DNA of 64,000 bases. It comes from Mastigias papua. Taxonomy: Eukaryota > Cnidaria > Scyphozoa > Rhizostomeae > Mastigiidae. Positions 42,418 to 64,000 of this stretch are shown here, in pieces. The notes under the pieces were generated by a model, which did not search any database, had not been told where the DNA came from, and saw only the letters and a list, made by a program, of their open reading frames with translations. The position numbers and the translations under genes are program-made. Location of the stretch: contig OZ025269.1 of assembly GCA_964019165.1 (NCBI GenBank), forward strand, positions 14,657,422 to 14,721,421. Reading direction: 5' to 3'. Position 1 is the stretch's first letter. The number at the start of each line of letters is the position of its first letter.

Positions 42418-44469
42418 GAGTGTGATTGTGAACATTGATTGTAGTGAGGTGCAGTTATTATGCATTCTGTAGTAGAAACATAGATGAAACCCGAACTATT
42501 TAACTTTGAAAGGGTTTCATTTAATTTGTTTTTTGTCTGAATTTGCTTGTTAGCTTGTTTTCTCTTCATTATATATTCATGTTATTGTTCTATGTAGTTG
42601 TACTTCCATTGTAATACGTTATATGCAAGTAGATGCAGGCATGCCAATTATACACTGCCCGTCGATTAATAAGATGTATTATAGAATTTGAAAGTTTTCT
42701 TGAATGAAATGTTTACTGCTTCGTTAGATTCATCGTTCCTATAATGCATTTGTTATTTATCTTTTTCAAAGAGTGTCCTTAATTATCATTATCACTTGTT
42801 TTTTGATTTCATTAACTACCAATGTACATTCGTTTTTGATTAGTTAACATATTGGTGCATTTCGTGTAATTTAATGTTGTTATTGTAAACATAATCGAAT
42901 TGATATAAGTGACAAACAATTAGCAAATTACCTCAAGCAATCTTTTTCTGTGGTTTTCTTGCGAAAAGTTCTTTTAATGATTGCGTTGTGCTAACAATTA
43001 TTTTCTTCAGATTTAAACGAATAGACAATTATATCACATGCATCTTTGCAACATAAATTAAAGTCACATTTGGTAAGCTATTAGTATTTAACTTGTGTTT
43101 TCATTCGAATATTTAATATTTTTATGACGCATTCATTCTTGTTGTCATACTAATGTTAACTCCAATGTATTAAGCTAATAAGTACACAATTCTATCCCTC
43201 CTTGCCGAGACATGGTCCATTTGCTCTTCTTGTCAACACTAGATGCATTGAAGTTTTGTGGGTTGGCTATGTAAGGGAACAGTTCTATCTATTTGTTATG
43301 ATAGATTAAAATAAAGCAGAAATTTTGATAGAACTGATGAACATCGAGTTTTGTGAAATAGTGCATGTAGAACAAAGTTTTCTGTAAATTGTCAAAACCT
43401 GAAAGCCAAAAATACTTATAAATGTCAAAATGTAACACTTTCTGATAATCAGAGTTTCCATGATTAATTTTATACTGTTATGTTGTAATTCTCAAAGTGA
43501 ACTTTTCTTGCAAGCAATTTTTTCCCTCAGTATTTTATTGCTTGCAATTTTTTGCTTTTCATTTTCTGCAAACAATGTTGTAAATGACTTTTGATACCCC
43601 CAACACTTTGCAAATAGGTCCTCCATAAGTGAAGAGCAATAACATCTAGTCTATGAGCCCTGAAAGAGTTGTGTCGGCGGTGAATATCATTAAGACTAGA
43701 AAAGTACATAGCAACTAAAGGATAGTGCCCAATCAAAGTGACTGGTATAAGATTTATTCAACCAATAGAAATAGTCATTCAGGAGTGCCATGGGGGGGGG
43801 GGCTAAGTCCCCTTTGTTGAAATGAGAAAGCTAGCTCAAAGTTTGAGTTCTCTCCCGTTGCGAATGATACATAGTAACATTGATAACTTCTCTTTTATTG
43901 TTGTTTTTACGGTGATAAAAAAGCTCAGAGTTTAGTTCTTAAAAATTCTCCCCTCTGGAATACTTTTGGCCACATCTCAGTGCTAAAGTTCCTTAATAGT
44001 TTCTTAGCTTTGAATGCACAGTTAGTGCCCTGACAATAGCACAGAGCAAGGAAAAATTAATATTCAGATTTTCTCTATAAACTGTAGCAAAGATCAGCTG
44101 CTATAAAGTACGCACATGATTCTTACAAGTTTGACTGTGATGAATGGAACCGGTCTTTCTAAGTCTCGATAATTTTGCAGTAATAAAAATTCATGAACTT
44201 GAAAAGTTCCTTAGGGATTCTGTCTTAAGCTGTATAAGCTCCCTTTCGGCTTACTACATGTCCTTGTATTATAAAGTGGTTCATAATAATTGATTAGATC
44301 GGGGGATAAACTTAAGACTGAAGCAGTTGTGAAAAAGCCAGAGATCCTCCTGACAGCGTGCAAAAACTTAGAAATAAAGTGAATAACACTTGTAAAGCAC
44401 TCAAAAGAGAATACTATACTGACAAGATCAAGGCATCTGAAGGAAACCTGAAAGAAACCTGGGCAATTA
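42418..44469. other. AT-rich non-coding stretch
   Basis: No exon or element recognised over 2 kb. A run of nine or more G lies near 43793-43802. Confidence 0.35.
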
Positions 44470-44560
44470 CACGCATTTTTTAATAAGAAACAGGTTATAA
44501 GAAACGGCAGGCTCAATTTTTCGAAAGTTAAGAAACAACCTTACCCAAATTGAATAAAGC
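44470..44560. repeat. Family X fragment
   Basis: 'acgcattttttaataagaaa', 'aggctcaattt' and 'aagaaacaac' match the left part of the family X element at 16040. Confidence 0.45.
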
Positions 44561-44769
44561 TAAGAAGCTTTTATAATTACGTCAAATGAGAGTCTTGAAT
44601 TTGCTAGGGAGGATAGTAACTTTGTCTCAGCTGAGAGGCTGTTCCGTAATTTTGCACCTCTGTAAGAGAACGATATTTGGCCGTTTGAGGTATTTTTCTG
44701 TCAGTGGAGTAGTGAGAATTTCTGGAAAACATTGCTTGCAAGTTGTGTAGAGCAAGGTTGTTGAGAGAC

Positions 44770-46160
44770 TTAATCATCATCATCATGAAGTGTCATCTGC
44801 TCTCAGCAGGTCGACTATCAAGGAGCGGCATTGTTTTCTGTTGTCAGCCTTCCTTACACATTCTACAGAAGACAGTTTCATCCATTCCTTGATGTTGTCC
44901 ATCCACAGAAGTCGTGGTCTCCCTCTTCCTCTCTTTCCATTCATTTTTCCCTCTAGCAGTAATCGTTGTAGTCCATTCCTTCGCATGATGTGACCAAAGA
45001 GCGCTGCTTTTCTTTGCTTGGCAGTTACTAGTAATGATGATTTTGTGTTCATCATCCTTGATACTTCCTTGTTTGCTTTACAGGCTGTCCTTGGTATACG
45101 GAGCATTCTTCTATAGATCCACATTTCCAACGCATTTATCTTTTTCCCCATACTATGTGATATTATCCATGTCTCTACTCCATATAGGATTGTTGACCAG
45201 ATGTAACATTTCACTACTCTTTTTCTTGTTTCTATTGAGATATCTCTAGATGTCAGTACTTTTGACATGCTGATAAAGGCATTTCTTGCAATTTCGATTC
45301 TTCTTTTGATCTCAATGTCACTTTTTCCATTATCCGACACCATGTGCCCAAGGTAGACCATATTTGTTACTTGCTCAATGAGTGTTCCATTTACTGTGAT
45401 ATTGGCTTTTGGAACTGGTTGTTTCCCACTTGCTACCATAGTTTTAGTCTTTTTAATATTTATTTCCATGCCATATGGTTTTCCTTTGTTATTTATTTCA
45501 GTTACAAGGTCTTGTAGGTCTGTTGTGCATTAAGTTAATAGGGCTGTGTCATCTGCATAAAGGTTGTTGCTAATATTTGATCCATCGACTATTACTCCTT
45601 TCATATCTGCTATTTCTCTGAAAATTTTTTCAGTATATAGGTTGAATAAACTTGATGACAGCACACATCCTTGTCGTACACCTTTCTTGATCTTAAATTC
45701 CTCTGTTAACCCATTTTCTGTTCTTACTACGGCTGTTTGCTCCTAGTACATTTTAGTTATAATCCGTAAATCTTTGTCATCTATTCCAATCTCTCGCAGA
45801 CATTCTATCATCTTTGAGTGTTTGACTCTATCAAAGGCCTTGGTGTAATCTATGAAGCAAATGTATACATCCTGTTGAGTTTCCAATGCTCGTTCTATTA
45901 TCATTCATAGATTGAAAATACCTTCTCGTGTTCCTAATCCAGGTCTAAAACCGTTTTGGAGCTGGCTTACTTCTTCGCTTATTTTTGTTGTTATTCTTTG
46001 TTGTATTACCTTTAACACTAGTTTTGTAACATGACTCATGAGACTGATTGTTCTATATTCAGTACGATTTTGAGCTTTAGGCTATTTAGGTAATAGGATA
46101 AATATTGATTGTTCCATCTCAGTTGGAATATGTCCACTATTGTATATGCTATTGCAGACT
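44770..46160 (-). pseudogene. RTE-like non-LTR retrotransposon, 5'-truncated
   Basis: From about 46150 downward on the minus strand: RT sequence with SQLQNGFRPGLGTREGIFNL, FIDYTKAFDRVKH, GVRQGCVLSSSLFNLYTEKI and NLYADDTALL, broken by at least three stops. It then runs into an open 228-residue frame (45469-44783) with MEINIKKTKTMV, VYLGHMVSD, LYGVETWI and GKMNGKRGRGRPR, the RTE thumb and C-terminus. The 3' end at 44770-44785 is a short ATG-repeat tail, as is common for RTE elements. The endonuclease is missing. The 45469-44783 part remains surprisingly open. Confidence 0.85.
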
Positions 46161-46259
46161 TAATACACCATCGTTTATCGTTCTTCGAATTAGCACATTA
46201 AATTAGTTTATCTTTGAATGTGAGTGAACTGTTTACTTTACCTTGGAAGCACATTTATT

Positions 46260-46375
46260 CATTACCTAAGACCTTTAAGAAACATCTAAGAAACTTTTGA
46301 TGGCAAAATGGCCAGAAAGTTTAAGAAACTGCTTACAAGCACCGGACCTTAGTTTCTTATAAAAAACATACGTGT
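46260..46375. repeat. Family X fragment
   Basis: 'aagaaacatctaagaaac', 'tttcttataaaaaacatacg' and 'gtgtttta' match the right part of family X. Confidence 0.5.
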
Positions 46376-46724
46376 TTTAGCAATTCGGTTAACCAAAGAT
46401 CAAAAACGACAATTGGCACTAGCTCCATGTAGAGAACGTTAGACCTCAGTTCAGAACCTGTTAAAAGGTTATACATATATGACGTCTCCGGTATGGGGTA
46501 GGAGGACATAGTCAGTGGTCAATGTTTCAGAACGAAAGGGAGGGGAGGGGTTTCCTCGTGTCGAATTAGTCTACTGTAGAGTCATTTTCGTGGTGTTCTC
46601 TTCTTTAGTAATGAAAGACCATCCATGACAATTATGTTGAAATTATAACTAGCAGTATAAACCAATAAGTGCAATTCCTCATTTATGAAAAAACAGAAAA
46701 CTGACGATGACGTGATTCATTTCA

Positions 46725-46786
46725 TTCATTCATTCCTTCATTTGATTCATTCATTCATTCATTCATTCATTCATTCATTCATTCTT
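46725..46786. repeat. (ATTC)n microsatellite, 3' tail of a retroelement
   Basis: Fifteen or so tetranucleotide repeats at the 3' end of the minus-strand non-LTR relic. Confidence 0.9.
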
Positions 46787-48010
46787 CTTTAATTTTTATA
46801 CATGGTAGCCCCTCAGATACCAGGGCCTGCTTTATAGAGTGGCCATGTTAAAAAGTTTGCATTTACTCATACAATAAGTAATAAATAAAATATTGAGCAT
46901 ATAAAAGTTAAAATAAAGTAAAAAACATAATAGAGATTAAATCTTCTTACAGGATTAAGCGAGTTGCTAATTTCTTAGGTTCTCAGTGCTCTGCAAGCAT
47001 GGTGTTCAGCTTGCTCTTTAATGATCGGAATGTTTTGGCTGTTGTACAGCCGTTCGAAAGCGAATGCCAAACCAAGGACCCCTGTAAGCAAGGCAATTTT
47101 GCCGGTGTTTTGACTGTAGTCGTAGAGGTCATATATTTAATTTCAAATTGAAAAGTGCTCTACTTGTCACAGAGGATACTCTGTTGAAGTAGGTGGAAAG
47201 ATTTATTGGTGCCTGATTACTTACTGGTTATATACCATGTTTGGAGATTTCTGATGGACCATTCCGTTGATACTAAGCAGTCAGAGAGCTTTCATAAACA
47301 GCTGGTGCGTCATATTGGCTGTTTGTTATTATTCTCACGGATCTATTTTGTCGAGAGAACAAACTTAACGTGTCAATCGCTAGGAATTTTGATCACACTT
47401 AATCATTCCTATCGCTCTAGTATGTTTTGACGACACTAATGCTAAACAAGGTCTTTCCATTTTAGCCAATCATCAATAAGGATGCCTATGTTCTTTGCTC
47501 AATTAGCTCTGCGGATACCTTGAACTCCCCCCTGAATAGTTCTCCATTGCTTTTACCTTTTAATGCTTTCTTAGTGTCTATCATCATGAGCATTGTTTTG
47601 GCAACATTTAATGATCGATCATTACTATACAACCATTTTCTACTACTCTCTAGTTGTTAGTTCATAATTTTGCTTATATCATTAACATTTTTAGCTGATT
47701 ATGCCGGGCTAGTATCATTAGCATTCAGCATTATCTAGTATATCATTTATGAAAGGAACAATCAGTAGAGGCCCAAGACATGGCCCCTGAAGGACACCGC
47801 ACATTATAGTATTCAATATTAGATAGTATTCCGGGAACCTCACAGCATTCCCGCCTATTAATTAGATATGAACAGAACCATTTTAGCTCAGTACTGCTAA
47901 TTCCGTAGTGGCTGAGCTTTTCCATCAGAATTCCATGGTCCACTGTATCGAACGCCTTTTTTATATCAACAAACGCCATACTGGTTCGTTTTGCTTTCAC
48001 TAATTTGGTT
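46725..48010 (-). pseudogene. CR1/L2-like non-LTR retrotransposon relic with (AATG)n tail
   Basis: The minus strand from 48000 encodes SMAFVDIKKAFDTVDHGILM, KLSHYGISSTELKW and INRRE, the RT palm A region, then a degraded 'GVPQGS' region at about 47810. Later the 3'-terminal block reads LVWHSLSNGCTTAKTFRSLK near 47080-47020 and TWPLYKAGPGI near 46840. The tail is the (ATTC)n/(AATG)n array at 46725-46786. Frameshifts and stops are common; the 5' half is missing. Confidence 0.75.
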
Positions 48011-48773
48011 TCTACCTACTTAAAGCTTAGTTTGGTTCATATTCAATCACATATTTTGCTCGACCGGGATGAGGACAGATCAAAATTCGACCTTGTCTGT
48101 CATTATTGGAAAGGAGGGAGCGCTCTTTGCGACGGCTTTGCTCGATTAGGGGAGGGAGGGGCCAAAATGGCTCAACTTTTGACGACTTCATATGTGGATT
48201 GTCCCCGTTGATCTCTAATGAAAGAGATCAGTGATTGTCCCTTAGAATTAGGCAAGGGGCCATCTACAAATGGCATCCGAGCACAAGGATGGGGAAGGGG
48301 GACTGGTGAAATAGGAGCAACTCGGACGTAGGGGAGGGGTTTTTTACGCAATGCGGACGTACAGGTGTTCAGAATGTTGCAACAAGATAGAACCCCAGTA
48401 TAACTTGTTGCAAAAATATGGCAATGAAGACTGTCATAAAGGATAATGAATGAAGATGAAGTAAAAAAGAGTGATGTAGTGCTATTGTGGACATTGCAAC
48501 TTTCATGAAGCATCCATTCACAGACTGACTTCTTAGACGAGAAGTGAACTATCATATGACTTGTTGAATAGATGCGTAAGATAGCTTTTAATACGGACGT
48601 CCGAGGGGGGAGAGGCCCCCTGAATACAGAAAAAACCAGAAAAAGGGGGAAGGGGGTCTAAAAATTCACTTTTGCCTGACGTCCTTTTGAATTGCCCCCC
48701 AATCCACCAACTCACTAAGTTGCCTCATTTTGATTTTGCCCTTGGCCCTTGATTAGGCCAATGTAACCACAAC
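48011..48773. other. Non-coding stretch upstream of the otubain gene
   Basis: G-rich patches ('ggggagggaggggcc', 'ggggaagggggact', 'gaggggggagaggcccc') on the plus strand; no gene recognised. The otubain promoter should lie here or upstream if the exon 1 call is right. Confidence 0.35.

Positions 48774-64000
<15,227 letters not shown>

Overview
The window is animal nuclear DNA, AT-rich and packed with transposable elements. Host coding sequence is a minor part. No bacterial gene organisation is visible. The two host genes are intron-containing: a two-exon class A GPCR and an otubain-type deubiquitinase split into at least eight exons. The non-LTR retrotransposon relics and the host GPCR look cnidarian, possibly anthozoan, to me; that is inference from pattern memory, not a database result.

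1-5.1 kb holds small non-autonomous elements only: a truncated Harbinger-like MITE, a mariner-type MITE with TA target site, a 55-bp perfect inverted repeat 1.7 kb apart, and a three-level nest (foldback repeat, then hAT MITE, then a small palindromic-end element). 5.1-15.9 kb is a nested pair of structurally intact Ty3/gypsy elements. Element B (+) has 445-bp LTRs and AATA target duplication. Element A (-) has 192-bp LTRs and GTTG target duplication and sits inside the 5' LTR of B. Both have separate gag and pol frames joined by what looks like a canonical -1 frameshift signal (slippery heptamer, 6-nt spacer, hairpin).

16-21 kb carries (ATC)n arrays, a dispersed repeat attached to such arrays, and a 65-bp minisatellite with a 260-bp higher-order period. 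21.1-27.4 kb is an intact BEL/Pao retrotransposon (451-bp LTRs, one 1753-residue polyprotein, tRNA-Arg-type primer site). 27.4-48.7 kb contains decayed non-LTR relics of several lineages, MITEs, a 123-bp tandem duplication and the GPCR gene (36065-37293, +).

48.8-64 kb is mostly one host gene on the + strand, an otubain (OTUB1-like) cysteine protease. It is cut by the window end about 30 residues before its expected C-terminus. Its introns hold a non-LTR relic, two Penelope-like GIY-YIG fragments bracketed by (TA)n arrays, a hammerhead ribozyme motif, a tRNA-like sequence, a CR1/L2-like reverse transcriptase and two hAT MITEs with perfect 8-bp target duplications.

The most notable points are: three apparently complete LTR retrotransposons with zero or one LTR difference within 22 kb, two matching frameshift signals, a full-core type I hammerhead next to a Penelope fragment, and host genes visible only after splicing by eye.
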